The notes beneath the pieces were generated by a model. The model saw only the letters and a list, made by a program, of their open reading frames with translations. It made no database searches and was not told the origin of the DNA. DNA of 64,000 bases from JACMMS01 sp043758775 (GTDB taxonomy: Bacteria; Pseudomonadota; Gammaproteobacteria; Burkholderiales; Methylophilaceae), in contig JAYVMU010000042.1 in assembly GCA_043758775.1 (NCBI GenBank), positions 1-64,000 of the forward strand, written 5' to 3'. Positions within the stretch are counted from its first letter, which is position 1; every line of letters starts with the position of its first letter. Of this stretch, positions 1-9,308 are shown piece by piece. A program made the position numbers and the translations under genes.

Positions 1-522
1 AATAATAGGGATTTTGCGTGCTTTGCCCGTTTGTACAAGCGTCAGTGCTTCCATTAGCTCATCTAGTGTACCAAAACCGCCTGGCATCACGACATAAGCA
101 CTCGCGTATTTAACAAACATCACTTTACGCATAAAAAAGTATTTAAAACTCAGTGCAATATCCTGAAAATCATTACCAGCTTGCTCAAATGGCAATTCAA
201 TATTCAGGCCAATGCTAGGTGCCACACCCGCAAATGCGCCTTTATTTGCCGCTTCCATAATACCTGGCCCACCACCAGAAATCACACTAAAACCAGCATC
301 TGATAACTGCTTGGCAATTTCTTCCGTGAGTATGTAATACGGATGATCTGGCTTGGTGCGTGCGCTACCAAATATAGTAACAGCGGGGGTAATTTCCTTC
401 AATCGTTCCGTCGCACCGACAAATTCTGCCATAATCTCAAAAGCATGCCACGCTTCATTTGCTGCACTTGCTCCGTTGAGCAATTCTGCTTCGGTGATTT
501 GAGGTAATTTTCTTGTTGTCAT
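1..522 (-). CDS. LOG-family nucleotide phosphoribohydrolase-like protein (partial, 3' end outside window)
   Basis: The reverse strand encodes the first 174 residues of a Rossmann-fold lysine-decarboxylase-like/LOG protein, starting MTTRKLPQ. The two family signatures are present: GGGPGIMEAANKGA near residue 76 and PGGFGTLDELMEAL near residue 150. Together they form the nucleotide-binding and catalytic site of LOG-type cytokinin riboside 5'-monophosphate phosphoribohydrolases. Bacterial members often act on AMP or related nucleotides, so the exact substrate is open. The start codon lies only 20 bp from the polA start on the other strand, so the two genes are divergent and share a very short promoter region. 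The C-terminus runs off the window. Confidence 0.85.
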   Translation of the reverse strand, partial: MTTRKLPQITEAELLNGASAANEAWHAFEIMAEFVGATERLKEITPAVTIFGSARTKPDHPYYILTEEIAKQLSDAGFSVISGGGPGIMEAANKGAFAGVAPSIGLNIELPFEQAGNDFQDIALSFKYFFMRKVMFVKYASAYVVMPGGFGTLDELMEALTLVQTGKARKIPII

Positions 523-542
523 TAAAGCATCCTAAAATTCAT

Positions 543-3320
543 ATGAAAACTCTGTTATTAGTTGACGGCTCATCTTATTTGTACCGCGCGTTTCATGCTT
601 TGCCCGACTTACGCAGTCCAGCAAATGAACCGACTGGCGCAATATACGGTGTGCTCAACATGTTACACCGCTTGCATAAAGACTACCCTGCCGATTATAG
701 CGCGTGTATCTTCGATGCAAAAGGCAAAACGTTTCGCGACGACATCTACCCGGAATATAAAGCGAACCGAGCAAGCATGCCAGATGACCTACGCCCGCAG
801 GTTGCACCGCTGCATGAAGCCATTATCGCCATGGGCTGGCCGTTGATTGTTGAAGAAGGTGTGGAAGCCGACGACGTCATTGGTGCGCTGGCCAAGCAAG
901 CCGCAAGTGAGGGTATGCGTGTGATCATCTCAACTGGCGATAAAGATATTGCCCAGCTAGTTGATGAAAACATTACGCTGGTAAACACCATGCCTAACGC
1001 TTTCAGAAAAGGTGATGAAATACTAGATATTGCAGGCGTTGAACAGAAGTTTGGCATTCCTCCTAGCTTAATTGTGGATTACCTGACGCTGATTGGCGAT
1101 ACTTCAGACAATGTGCCAGGCGTTGAGAAAGTCGGTCCCAAAACTGCCGTTAAATGGCTCAAGGAATATGGCAGCCTAGATAACATCGTTGCGCATGCAG
1201 ATGAAATCAAAGGTGTGGTCGGTGAAAACTTGCGTAAAGCTTTATACTGGCTACCTACGGGGCGTGAACTGATTACGATTCGTTGCGATGTAGGCATACA
1301 AGAAAACTTATCTGACCTTGCTCCACAAACACAAAATAAAACGAAGTTAGCTGAATTATACGAACGTTTTAATTTCAGAACGTGGCTGAAAGAGTTGAAA
1401 AATGAAACGCCTTCAGCATCTTCTGCTTCCAGAAAATTAGAGCAACCTAGTAGTACTAACCCTCCGCATGGTCAAACTGACTTATTTGCTATTACTCAGC
1501 ATGAAGCCAACACTAGCCGCCTCTACGAAACCATATTAACTGAAGCTGATTTATCACGCTGGCTAGATAAAATCAGCCATGCAAGATTAGTGTGCTTTGA
1601 TACTGAAACCACCAGCCTAGACCCACTTACAGCCAAGCTTGTTGGCATGTCTTTTAGCATTAAAGCTGGCGCAGCGGCTTATTTGCCATTGAAACATGAT
1701 TACTTTGATGCGCCGGATCAACTACCATTTGACGCCACGCTCGCGCGTATTAAGCCCTTGCTTGAAAATTCCGCCATCAAGAAAGTCGGTCAAAACCTTA
1801 AATACGATAAACATATATTAGCCAATCACGGCATTGCGCTTAATGGTATTGCCCACGACACCATGCTGCAATCTTACGTATTAGAAAGCCATCGCACCCA
1901 CGGCATGGATGACCTAGCACAACGCCATTTAGGTTTAAGCACCATCAGTTTTGAAGAAGTGGCGGGTAAAGGTGCGAAACAAGTCGGCTTCAATCAGGTT
2001 GCAGTAGAGATTGCCGCTGAATACGCAGCAGAAGATGCTGACATTACTTTGCAATTACATGACACCTTTTACCCACAAATCTCTGCAGCCCCTAAACTGG
2101 ATTTCATTTACAGCCAAATTGAAATGCCATCTATGGAGGTTTTATACACGATTGAACGCAATGGCGTATTGATTGATGCCACGATGTTAAACCGCCAAAG
2201 CAATGAAATTGGCTTGAAACTGGTTGCACTAGAAGCTCAAGCTTACGAACTGGCTGGTCAGCCATTTAACTTAGGTTCACCTAAGCAATTACAGGAAATT
2301 TTATTCGGCAAACTCGGTATCAAACCCACCAAAAAAACACCTAGCGGCGCACCTTCTACGGATGAAGACGTGTTGCAAGAACTGGCGCTCGACCATCCAT
2401 TACCAAAGGTATTGCTGGAATATCGCGGACTCGCCAAACTCAAATCCACTTACAGCGACAAGCTACCCAAGATGATTAACCCCACCACAGGCCGCGTACA
2501 TACTAGCTATAATCAAGCAGTGGCGATTACAGGGCGTTTGGCGAGCTCAGACCCCAACTTGCAGAATATTCCTGTGCGTACCGCGGAAGGCCGTCGCATA
2601 CGCGAAGCATTTATTGCACCGGCAGGTTCAGTCATTGTATCTGCTGACTATTCGCAGATTGAGCTGCGCATCATGGCGCATCTCTCTCAAGATGTAGGCA
2701 TGCTCGCCGCCTTTGCCAACAATGAGGATATTCATCGCGCAACGGCAGCCGAGATTTTTGGTGTAGAGCGTAAGGCGGTGGATAACGAACAGCGTCGCTA
2801 TGCCAAGGTCATCAACTTTGGCCTCATTTATGGCATGAGCGCATTTGGCCTCGCACAAAACCTCAATATCGAACGCAGTGCTGCAGCCACCTATATCGAA
2901 CGTTACTTTGCCCGCTATCCCGGCGTGCGTGAATACATGCAAAACACACGCGAAATCGCCAAACAACAAGGCTATGTAGAAACCTATTTTGGTCGCAGGT
3001 TATGGGTACCAGAAATCAACAGTGCAAATGGCATCAGACGCGCAGGTGCAGAACGTGCCGCCATTAACGCACCTATGCAGGGCACGGCAGCAGACTTGAT
3101 TAAACTCGCCATGATAGCTGTGCAAGACTGGTTAACCGCTAAAAAACTGCAAGCCAAACTAATTATGCAAGTACATGATGAATTGGTGTTAGAAGTACCC
3201 GAAATAGAGTTAGAATTAGTAAAACAGCAGCTACCTATTTTGATGCAGGGTGTGGTTAAACTGGACGTGCCATTGCTGACGGAGGTTGGCGTGGGTAGTG
3301 ATTGGGAAAGTGCTCATTAA
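543..3320 (+). CDS. polA: DNA polymerase I
   Basis: 925-residue replication and repair polymerase that removes RNA primers and fills gaps. The N-terminal 5'-3' exonuclease (about 1-290) opens with MKTLLLVDGSSYLYRAFHA. The central 3'-5' proofreading domain keeps its first acidic motif, DTETTSLDP, near residue 352, so proofreading is probably active. The polymerase domain shows DPNLQNIPVRT (motif region near 670), SADYSQIELRIMAH (motif A, near 700) and VHDELVLEV (motif C, near 878). I use the ATG at 543 rather than an in-frame TTG at 513: it matches the usual N-terminus and avoids overlap with the divergent LOG gene. Length is normal for the family. Confidence 0.97.
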   Translation: MKTLLLVDGSSYLYRAFHALPDLRSPANEPTGAIYGVLNMLHRLHKDYPADYSACIFDAKGKTFRDDIYPEYKANRASMPDDLRPQVAPLHEAIIAMGWPLIVEEGVEADDVIGALAKQAASEGMRVIISTGDKDIAQLVDENITLVNTMPNAFRKGDEILDIAGVEQKFGIPPSLIVDYLTLIGDTSDNVPGVEKVGPKTAVKWLKEYGSLDNIVAHADEIKGVVGENLRKALYWLPTGRELITIRCDVGIQENLSDLAPQTQNKTKLAELYERFNFRTWLKELKNETPSASSASRKLEQPSSTNPPHGQTDLFAITQHEANTSRLYETILTEADLSRWLDKISHARLVCFDTETTSLDPLTAKLVGMSFSIKAGAAAYLPLKHDYFDAPDQLPFDATLARIKPLLENSAIKKVGQNLKYDKHILANHGIALNGIAHDTMLQSYVLESHRTHGMDDLAQRHLGLSTISFEEVAGKGAKQVGFNQVAVEIAAEYAAEDADITLQLHDTFYPQISAAPKLDFIYSQIEMPSMEVLYTIERNGVLIDATMLNRQSNEIGLKLVALEAQAYELAGQPFNLGSPKQLQEILFGKLGIKPTKKTPSGAPSTDEDVLQELALDHPLPKVLLEYRGLAKLKSTYSDKLPKMINPTTGRVHTSYNQAVAITGRLASSDPNLQNIPVRTAEGRRIREAFIAPAGSVIVSADYSQIELRIMAHLSQDVGMLAAFANNEDIHRATAAEIFGVERKAVDNEQRRYAKVINFGLIYGMSAFGLAQNLNIERSAAATYIERYFARYPGVREYMQNTREIAKQQGYVETYFGRRLWVPEINSANGIRRAGAERAAINAPMQGTAADLIKLAMIAVQDWLTAKKLQAKLIMQVHDELVLEVPEIELELVKQQLPILMQGVVKLDVPLLTEVGVGSDWESAH

Positions 3321-3349
3321 AATAGCAATAAATCTTGAGGAGAAAGCAA

Positions 3350-4270
3350 TTGATACTTAAGGAAAAACCGCTTACCCAATCAAGCGATCCAAAGCTAAAA
3401 GCTAAAGAAGACGCTGAAAGCCAAATGGCTTTTTATTTATATCACGCTCTTGCAACACAAGAAAACTGTTATGTACTCAACGATCTACGCATTATTTACA
3501 AAACTGAAATCGCGCAAATTGACCATTTAATTATTACGCAATATGGTTTATTTATTATTAAATCAGAAAGCGTTCCTGGCAAAATCAGCGTCAATAAAAA
3601 CAAAGAGTGGTCACACACTTTAAATAAAATTTCTAGTGGCATGGCTTCGCCTGTTTTACAAACGGAAGCGCAAGGCAAAATTTTCAAAGAGCTACTCGTT
3701 CACAACAACAAAATGCTGTTGGGTAAAGGCTTACTAGGCATAACACAAAAAGACTTTAGCGACTGCCCTTTCGTAATTTTTGTTGCTATAGCCGATACGG
3801 GCATGATTGAAAGAAAAACAGATATACCGGAGCTTTTAAAAGCAGATCAAATCGCAACTGCAATCACAATAAAACTGAATGAATTAAAAAAACAAAATAC
3901 ATTATTGTCTCTTCATCCAAGAGCGTGGCAAACAAGTGCGGAAGAAACAAAAAATATTGCAGAATTTATACTTAAACAACATAACCCGTTAATTAAAAAG
4001 GCCAGCTTTTCAGAGAACCCTGTTGCCACAGCAGCAACACATAGTGAAAACCATTTTGAAAAAGCCTCTGTTCTGAAAGTTGGAGATGTTTGCCCGGTTT
4101 GTAAAAGCCATAAACTCATTAGAAAAAGTGTAAAACGAAGCAATAATACAGAAACGGACTTTCTTGCATGTGGAGCTTATCCATATGCATGCAAAGCCAT
4201 TTACGCTTTGGTGGCGCTGGCAAAATCTGTAGAAATCCCTGCAATAAAAACCGATGCTGAACAATACTAA
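3350..4270 (+). CDS. NERD-domain protein with C-terminal zinc finger
   Basis: 306-residue protein. The N-terminal half (about 15-130) has the nuclease-related NERD pattern: a conserved acidic residue in TEIAQIDHLIITQYGLFIIK, then KSE and a Q-rich segment. This fold is distantly related to restriction-type nucleases. The C-terminus has CPVCKSHKL, then a spacer and LACGAYPYACK, a four-cysteine topoisomerase-type zinc ribbon. The combination suggests binding or processing of nucleic acid, but no substrate can be named. I choose the TTG at 3350 because an AGGAGA ribosome site ends 8 bases upstream; an earlier TTG at 3335 has none. It follows polA by 29 bp and may be co-transcribed with it. Confidence 0.7.
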   Translation: MILKEKPLTQSSDPKLKAKEDAESQMAFYLYHALATQENCYVLNDLRIIYKTEIAQIDHLIITQYGLFIIKSESVPGKISVNKNKEWSHTLNKISSGMASPVLQTEAQGKIFKELLVHNNKMLLGKGLLGITQKDFSDCPFVIFVAIADTGMIERKTDIPELLKADQIATAITIKLNELKKQNTLLSLHPRAWQTSAEETKNIAEFILKQHNPLIKKASFSENPVATAATHSENHFEKASVLKVGDVCPVCKSHKLIRKSVKRSNNTETDFLACGAYPYACKAIYALVALAKSVEIPAIKTDAEQY

Positions 4271-4322
4271 AGAACATGACGCATGCTCGACGTCAACGCT
4301 AATTGACTAGGAATATCTCGGC

Positions 4323-4754
4323 TTAAACTCTATCCCACCTAAACATACGTTCCGATTCTTGAATTAATACATCATTTATGCTGGCATAACGTTTATGCAT
4401 AAGGCCGTTTGGGGCGAATTCCCAGTTTTCATTGCCATAAGAGCGGTACCATTGGTTTTTAGCATCATGCCACTCGTACATAAAGCGTACGGCAATACGG
4501 TTGTCAGTAAATGCCCACAGTTCTTTTTTAAGCCGATAATCTTGTTCTTTTGCCCATTTTCGATCTAAAAATTCTTTAATCGCAGCACGACCAGTAATAA
4601 ACTCCGAACGATTACGCCATTCTGAATCAATGGTATAAGTCAGAGCAACACGCTCAGAATCACAGCTGTTCCAAGCGTCCTCTGCCCCTTGAATTTTCTG
4701 GAGTGCGGTTTCTAAGGTAAATGGTGGAAAAGGTGGTTTGCTTTCTAATTGCAT
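4323..4754 (-). CDS. DUF1348 family protein (NTF2/SnoaL-like fold)
   Basis: 143 residues, the full usual length of DUF1348 proteins. The family hallmark is visible: an N-terminal PPFPPFTLETA segment, then W-N-S-C-D and the block WRNRSEFITGR, followed by aromatic strands such as RFMYEWHD and RSYGNENWEF. The family adopts the NTF2-like cone fold seen in small isomerases and SnoaL-type enzymes, but no reaction is established. It is a single gene facing away from the CinA-like gene, with a 281-bp gap to it in which I see no further gene. Confidence 0.8.
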   Translation of the reverse strand: MQLESKPPFPPFTLETALQKIQGAEDAWNSCDSERVALTYTIDSEWRNRSEFITGRAAIKEFLDRKWAKEQDYRLKKELWAFTDNRIAVRFMYEWHDAKNQWYRSYGNENWEFAPNGLMHKRYASINDVLIQESERMFRWDRV

Positions 4755-5035
4755 ATAATTTCCTTTAAAATTAATAAGATTTATAGAAGCCTCCTACAAC
4801 AAACTAGCGACTTCAGCAGGAAAATCGTATGCTGTGTGTACAAGGGAACTTTACTCTTTTAAATATCAAGCCAAATCTATTTACAATACCCACTCATTTA
4901 ACAGCTTGGCAATTTTAGCGAGAATTTTCTTCCTTGCCACACCACGACAATTCATTTAATTAGCATTCTTCCTAATTGTAACTCTAACGATGCATTTAAC
5001 AGGTTTAAAATACAATTTTAATTATCTGATATTTT

Positions 5036-5815
5036 ATGGCAATTTTCGACATCAGCATAACTTCACCCATCACCCCAAATTTTGGCATCTATATTATTGG
5101 CGACGAAATCCTTTCTGGCAAGCGCCAAGATGCGCATTTAAGCAATGCTATTTCTATTTTAAAAGCACGCGGTTTGAGTTTGTCTTGGGCGCAATACTTG
5201 GGTGATACCCCCACACAAATTACCAGCGCTCTAAAAACAAGCATGGCGAGTGGTGACATAGTATTTAGCTTTGGTGGCATAGGTGCCACTCCAGACGATT
5301 TTACACGTCAGTGTGCAGCAGATGCGTTAGCTGTGCCTATCGTGCGGCATGCGGGTGCAGTAGCAGAAATTGAAGCGCAGTTTGGTACAGAAGCCTATCC
5401 TAAGCGCGTGCTTATGGCAGATTTTCCACAAGAGGCAGCACTCATACCAAACCCCATCAATCGTGTGGCTGGCTTCTCTGTCCACAATCATTATTTTCTA
5501 CCAGGTTTTCCTAGCATGGCACATCCAATGATGGAATGGGTGCTCGATACACACTACCAGCATTTATTTCATCAGGAACAAAATATAGAAGCGGCTATTT
5601 TAGTGATAGATGGGATTGAAAGTCAGTTGATTGATTTAATGTATGACGTTTTAAAAAACCACCCACAAATCAAGTTATTTAGCTTACCCACATTAAAGCC
5701 CAATCGCCAAATTGAGCTTGGCGCAAAAGGTCCAGTACAGGCTGTTTCACAAGCCATGGCAGATATTAAAAACGGTGTAACTAAAGCTGGATTCGATTGG
5801 ATTAATCTACATTAA
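5036..5815 (+). CDS. MoaB/CinA-like molybdopterin-binding domain protein
   Basis: 259 residues covering only the molybdopterin-binding (MoCF_biosynth) domain of the CinA/competence-damage-inducible family. GIYIIGDEILSGKRQDAH (about 18-36) and SFGGIGATPDDFTRQ (about 80-95) are the conserved substrate-binding motifs, though the usual GGLGPT is GGIGAT here. There is no C-terminal nicotinamide-nucleotide amidase domain, so it is not full CinA. Possible roles are molybdenum-cofactor metabolism, relevant because this window encodes a molybdenum nitrate reductase, or nucleotide clean-up. The ATG at 5036 lacks a strong ribosome site but fits the family start. It converges with the next gene, with an 11-bp gap. 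Confidence 0.75.
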   Translation: MAIFDISITSPITPNFGIYIIGDEILSGKRQDAHLSNAISILKARGLSLSWAQYLGDTPTQITSALKTSMASGDIVFSFGGIGATPDDFTRQCAADALAVPIVRHAGAVAEIEAQFGTEAYPKRVLMADFPQEAALIPNPINRVAGFSVHNHYFLPGFPSMAHPMMEWVLDTHYQHLFHQEQNIEAAILVIDGIESQLIDLMYDVLKNHPQIKLFSLPTLKPNRQIELGAKGPVQAVSQAMADIKNGVTKAGFDWINLH

Positions 5816-5826
5816 AATTCATTCGT

Positions 5827-7626
5827 CTATTCAGTTGAAAATAACAGTGCATCCGCTTTAGTGCTCACTTTTTCAGGATCAAAGATTGGTGTAGAACAGG
5901 CATGATTGGCGCAGATAAAAGCCGCTGCCCGTGTTAACTGTGGATATTGCACATCGCTATTGGGCATTGGGCCTTCGGCCTTATCCCACCATTCAATACG
6001 CCGATATATCACTGGATACCGAACGGCTTTTTCATATAAAGCTTGCGCGACCTTATCAGACTTAGCACCAACTACCGTGACATGTGCAGGCTCTTCTGCC
6101 AATTCATTCGCAGCAATTAAAGCCCCAGATTGATAATGCGAGCTTTCCGCATTAGCCAAAGCAACGACATACTGCATGGCATGTTCTGCGATTTTTTGGT
6201 ATGTACTATCACCAGTGTAATGAAATAATCGATTAGCTAACCGCGCGATACTTATATTTTCTTCAGACTGTTTAACTGCCTGCTGAAATACACCTTGACT
6301 ATCTTTTTTAACTACCGCCGTTGCAAAACCGGCGTCTAACATAAAATGTTTCTCTATAAAGCCTAGCGTGGCTTGTGATTTAGCTAACCACATTCTATCG
6401 CCTGTTGAGGTATAAAGTGCTAAATAAGCCTCTGCCATAGCCAAACTATCACCTAAATAAGGCCCCGCACGGTCTTTAGCACCATGACTAAAACCACCGT
6501 CTGGCAATTGCCTACTTTGCTCTACCCACTCGGCCGCACGAAGCGCACGTTGTAAAATAGCTTTATCGCCAGTTGCATCATATAACGCTAGTAAGCCTGT
6601 TATCACCCAGCCGTTTTCACGTGCATAACTATTTTTATCAATTTTTGGCATGCCTAAAGCACGACGTGCTTTGTCATCTAGCGCATAAAACACATGGCCA
6701 TCAATTTTAGTGTTGACATCAGCGTCTTGACTAGTATAAAAAGCACCTTCTGGGCTGGTTAAAAAATTCATTAAATAACGCTCAATATCTCGCGCAGCTT
6801 TTAAATAACGTGCTTCGTTAAATTGCACAGCAGCTATTGAATACAGTCGCAGATCATCCGCCTGAATTGACATAATTTTTTCAAAATGCGGCGAATCCCA
6901 ACGACCACGATCCGAATACTGATATACCCCGCCCCACACCGGGTCTATTAAACCTAAAGAGGCATCTAGTGTTTCACGAGCTTTATGCTCAAATGCTTTA
7001 TCACCTGCTTTTGCGCGAATCAATGCATATTCAACATTGGGCGCCAATATAAATTTATGCACGTCACCCCAGCCACCTAATTTAGTATCGTAGCCACGAT
7101 TAATATCGTCAATAAATTGTTGGCGTTGGCTAGCATTAAATTGAGTGGTAGTGCCAATGATTGGCGTAACTTGCTTAGCTATTGATGGGCCAGGGCTGGG
7201 GTCATCAATAATCGCCTGTAGCAAATTAGCCATCACTTGCGGTTGAATAAAGCCGCGACGTTTTACGATTTCACTACCATCTGCAGCAAAAACAATGGTT
7301 GCAGGCCAGCCATAATCTTCATAACGATTCGATATATCTGGGTTTGCATCTTGATCTACACGCACCGCAATATATTTTTGTTGCATGAGTTTCACCACTG
7401 CAGGGTCATGATAAGTTTTCTGCTCCATTACATGACACCAGTGACACCACACTGCCTCCAAGTCAAGTATCACAAACTTACTCTCACGCTTTGCCTGTGC
7501 AAAAATTGCATCAGACCAGGGTTGCCAGTTAATAGCAGGCTGTGAATTGTCCTGATTCTCTTGTGCCTGAACATGACCAATATTCATGGCAAAAACGAAC
7601 AAAATAATTTTTAATAAGCGTTGCAT
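5827..7626 (-). CDS. Exported DUF255/thioredoxin-fold protein with glycoside-hydrolase-like (six-hairpin) domain
   Basis: 599 residues. A signal peptide (MQRLLKIILFVFAMNIGHVQA, cleavage near residue 21) precedes a thioredoxin-like domain with the motif WCHWCHVMEQ (C61, C64). A long alpha-helical region follows with W/G-rich repeats typical of the six-hairpin (alpha/alpha toroid) fold of YyaL/SPATA20-like proteins. I start at the ATG at 7626 because it yields a clean signal peptide; an upstream in-frame ATG at 7677 does not. It is probably a periplasmic thiol-disulfide or redox-linked protein; no substrate can be assigned. A cytoplasmic paralogue lies at 15735-17774. The divergent neighbour is dusB. 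Confidence 0.75.
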   Translation of the reverse strand: MQRLLKIILFVFAMNIGHVQAQENQDNSQPAINWQPWSDAIFAQAKRESKFVILDLEAVWCHWCHVMEQKTYHDPAVVKLMQQKYIAVRVDQDANPDISNRYEDYGWPATIVFAADGSEIVKRRGFIQPQVMANLLQAIIDDPSPGPSIAKQVTPIIGTTTQFNASQRQQFIDDINRGYDTKLGGWGDVHKFILAPNVEYALIRAKAGDKAFEHKARETLDASLGLIDPVWGGVYQYSDRGRWDSPHFEKIMSIQADDLRLYSIAAVQFNEARYLKAARDIERYLMNFLTSPEGAFYTSQDADVNTKIDGHVFYALDDKARRALGMPKIDKNSYARENGWVITGLLALYDATGDKAILQRALRAAEWVEQSRQLPDGGFSHGAKDRAGPYLGDSLAMAEAYLALYTSTGDRMWLAKSQATLGFIEKHFMLDAGFATAVVKKDSQGVFQQAVKQSEENISIARLANRLFHYTGDSTYQKIAEHAMQYVVALANAESSHYQSGALIAANELAEEPAHVTVVGAKSDKVAQALYEKAVRYPVIYRRIEWWDKAEGPMPNSDVQYPQLTRAAAFICANHACSTPIFDPEKVSTKADALLFSTE

Positions 7627-7838
7627 TGTATATCCATGACTAAGTTGGCAAGGGTCTGCTCTTTGATATATATGCAAATACGTTTTTACTGGTTAACTAG
7701 ATGCAACCAGCCTTTAATTTTAGCCACACTACAATTCAAATGATGACTAAAATTGATTACAAAAATGCATTCCCTGCAAGCTCAATTGCATATAAAATAG
7801 ACACCTTTCGCGCTAGTAATAGGCAAGCCAAAAATAAC

Positions 7839-8867
7839 ATGCAAATCGGCAACCACATTCTTAAAAATAACCTAATCGTAGCGCCCATGGCGGGCGTTAC
7901 GGATAGGCCTTTTCGCATGCTTTGCAAAAAGCTGGGGGCAGGATTGGCCGTGTCCGAGATGGTGACCTCTAACTCTTTGTTGTACGGCAGTGAAAAAACA
8001 CTGCGTCGCGCAAACCACGCAGGTGAAGTTAGCCCGATTTCAGTACAAATTGCCGGTGCTGACCCAAAAATGATGGCAGAAGCCGCTAGATATAATGTAG
8101 ATCACGGCGCGCAGATTATTGACATCAACATGGGTTGTCCTGCAAAAAAAATCTGTAATGTGATGGCAGGTTCTGCTCTGTTAAAAGATGAACCGCTGGT
8201 CGCGCAGATTTTACGTGCAGTAGTCAATGCAGTGGATATTCCAGTGACATTGAAAATCCGCACAGGTTGGGATAAACAAAATCGCAATGCAATCGCCGTC
8301 GCTAAAATGGCCGAGGATATTGGCGTGCAGGCACTAGCCATGCACGGTCGCACCCGCGCTTGCTTATATATGGGCGATGCTGAGTACGATACCATCGCTG
8401 CGGTCAAGCAAGCCATCAACATTCCATTAATTGCCAACGGTGATATCACCACACCGGAAAAAGCCAAATTTGTATTGGATTACACAGGTGCCGATGCCGT
8501 GATGATTGGACGTGCCGCGCAAGGTCGCCCATGGATATTCCGCGAGATTGAGTACTTTATTAAGACTGGTGAACATTTACCAGCACCAGAAGTTTCAGAG
8601 ATTCATGCGGTCATGTTAGAGCATCTACATGATTTATATGAATTTTATGGTGATTTAACTGGCATGCGTGTAGCACGCAAGCATATCTCCTGGTACACCA
8701 AAGGTTTAAAAGATTCGGCTAATTTCCGCCATCACATGAATACACTGCAAACCATTGATCTGCAACTTGCTGCAATTAATGAGTTTTTTACGCATTTACA
8801 AAGTCGTGACCATCGTTTGCAATACGATGATGTTGTAGAAAGTGAGACTGAAGCGCTTGCCGCCTAA
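7839..8867 (+). CDS. dusB: tRNA-dihydrouridine synthase B
   Basis: 342-residue flavoenzyme that reduces uridine to dihydrouridine in the tRNA D-loop. The family N-terminus is MQIGNHILKNNLIVAPMAGV, running on into TDRPFR. NMGCPAKK carries the catalytic cysteine (near residue 101), and the C-terminal FMN-binding segments include ANGDITTPEKA and GADAVMIGRAAQGRPW. An in-frame ATG at 7701 would add 46 residues with no family match, so I use the ATG at 7839. The gene precedes fis, the classical dusB-fis pairing of proteobacteria. Confidence 0.95.
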   Translation: MQIGNHILKNNLIVAPMAGVTDRPFRMLCKKLGAGLAVSEMVTSNSLLYGSEKTLRRANHAGEVSPISVQIAGADPKMMAEAARYNVDHGAQIIDINMGCPAKKICNVMAGSALLKDEPLVAQILRAVVNAVDIPVTLKIRTGWDKQNRNAIAVAKMAEDIGVQALAMHGRTRACLYMGDAEYDTIAAVKQAINIPLIANGDITTPEKAKFVLDYTGADAVMIGRAAQGRPWIFREIEYFIKTGEHLPAPEVSEIHAVMLEHLHDLYEFYGDLTGMRVARKHISWYTKGLKDSANFRHHMNTLQTIDLQLAAINEFFTHLQSRDHRLQYDDVVESETEALAA

Positions 8868-9011
8868 ATGACTATTTAAAATCTAGCTAGTGAATATCAA
8901 GCAGTAAAATTCCGCCTACCAAATAAACTGGCGGCATAAACTAATAAGAAAATATAAAATTGGGTGAATTCATGTCTAAAGTTTATAGGCAAATTTTAAC
9001 GGGTGGAATTT

Positions 9012-9269
9012 ATGGATAATGCATATAACGGCACCAGTAAGCAATGTGAATTAGCGGTCAGCGTGCATGCCGCGCTTGAACAATATTTCAAAGATTTAGA
9101 TGGTCAGCCACCACATGCGGTATACGATATGCTACTAGGCTGCGTAGAAAAACCTATGCTGCAATTTGTGCTTAATCAAGCGGGCGGCAATCAAAGCAAA
9201 GCCGCTGATATTTTAGGCTTAAACCGTAATACTTTACGCAAGAAAATGCAGCAATACAGCATTGAATAA
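9012..9269 (+). CDS. fis: Fis family nucleoid-associated DNA-binding protein
   Basis: 85 residues. The C-terminal helix-turn-helix reads GGNQSKAADILGLNRNTLRK, the typical Fis/NtrC-type recognition motif, and the N-terminal helices form the dimer interface. Fis bends DNA and adjusts transcription of rRNA and growth-related genes. I choose the ATG at 9012, which has GGGTGG about 7 bases upstream; a GTG at 9003 is the alternative. It lies 144 bp behind dusB and 39 bp before purH, and is probably transcribed with dusB as in Escherichia coli. Confidence 0.93.
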   Translation: MDNAYNGTSKQCELAVSVHAALEQYFKDLDGQPPHAVYDMLLGCVEKPMLQFVLNQAGGNQSKAADILGLNRNTLRKKMQQYSIE

Positions 9270-9308
9270 ACCTTACACCCACTCTTTAAACTTAATTTAA
9301 CAATCAAT

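Noticed and set aside
513..542. Upstream TTG start of polA adding ten residues
   Set aside because: It would overlap the divergent LOG gene and does not match the conserved polA N-terminus.
7701..7838. 46-residue N-terminal extension of dusB
   Set aside because: The conserved enzyme begins at MQIGNHILKN; the extension has no family counterpart and probably holds the promoter.
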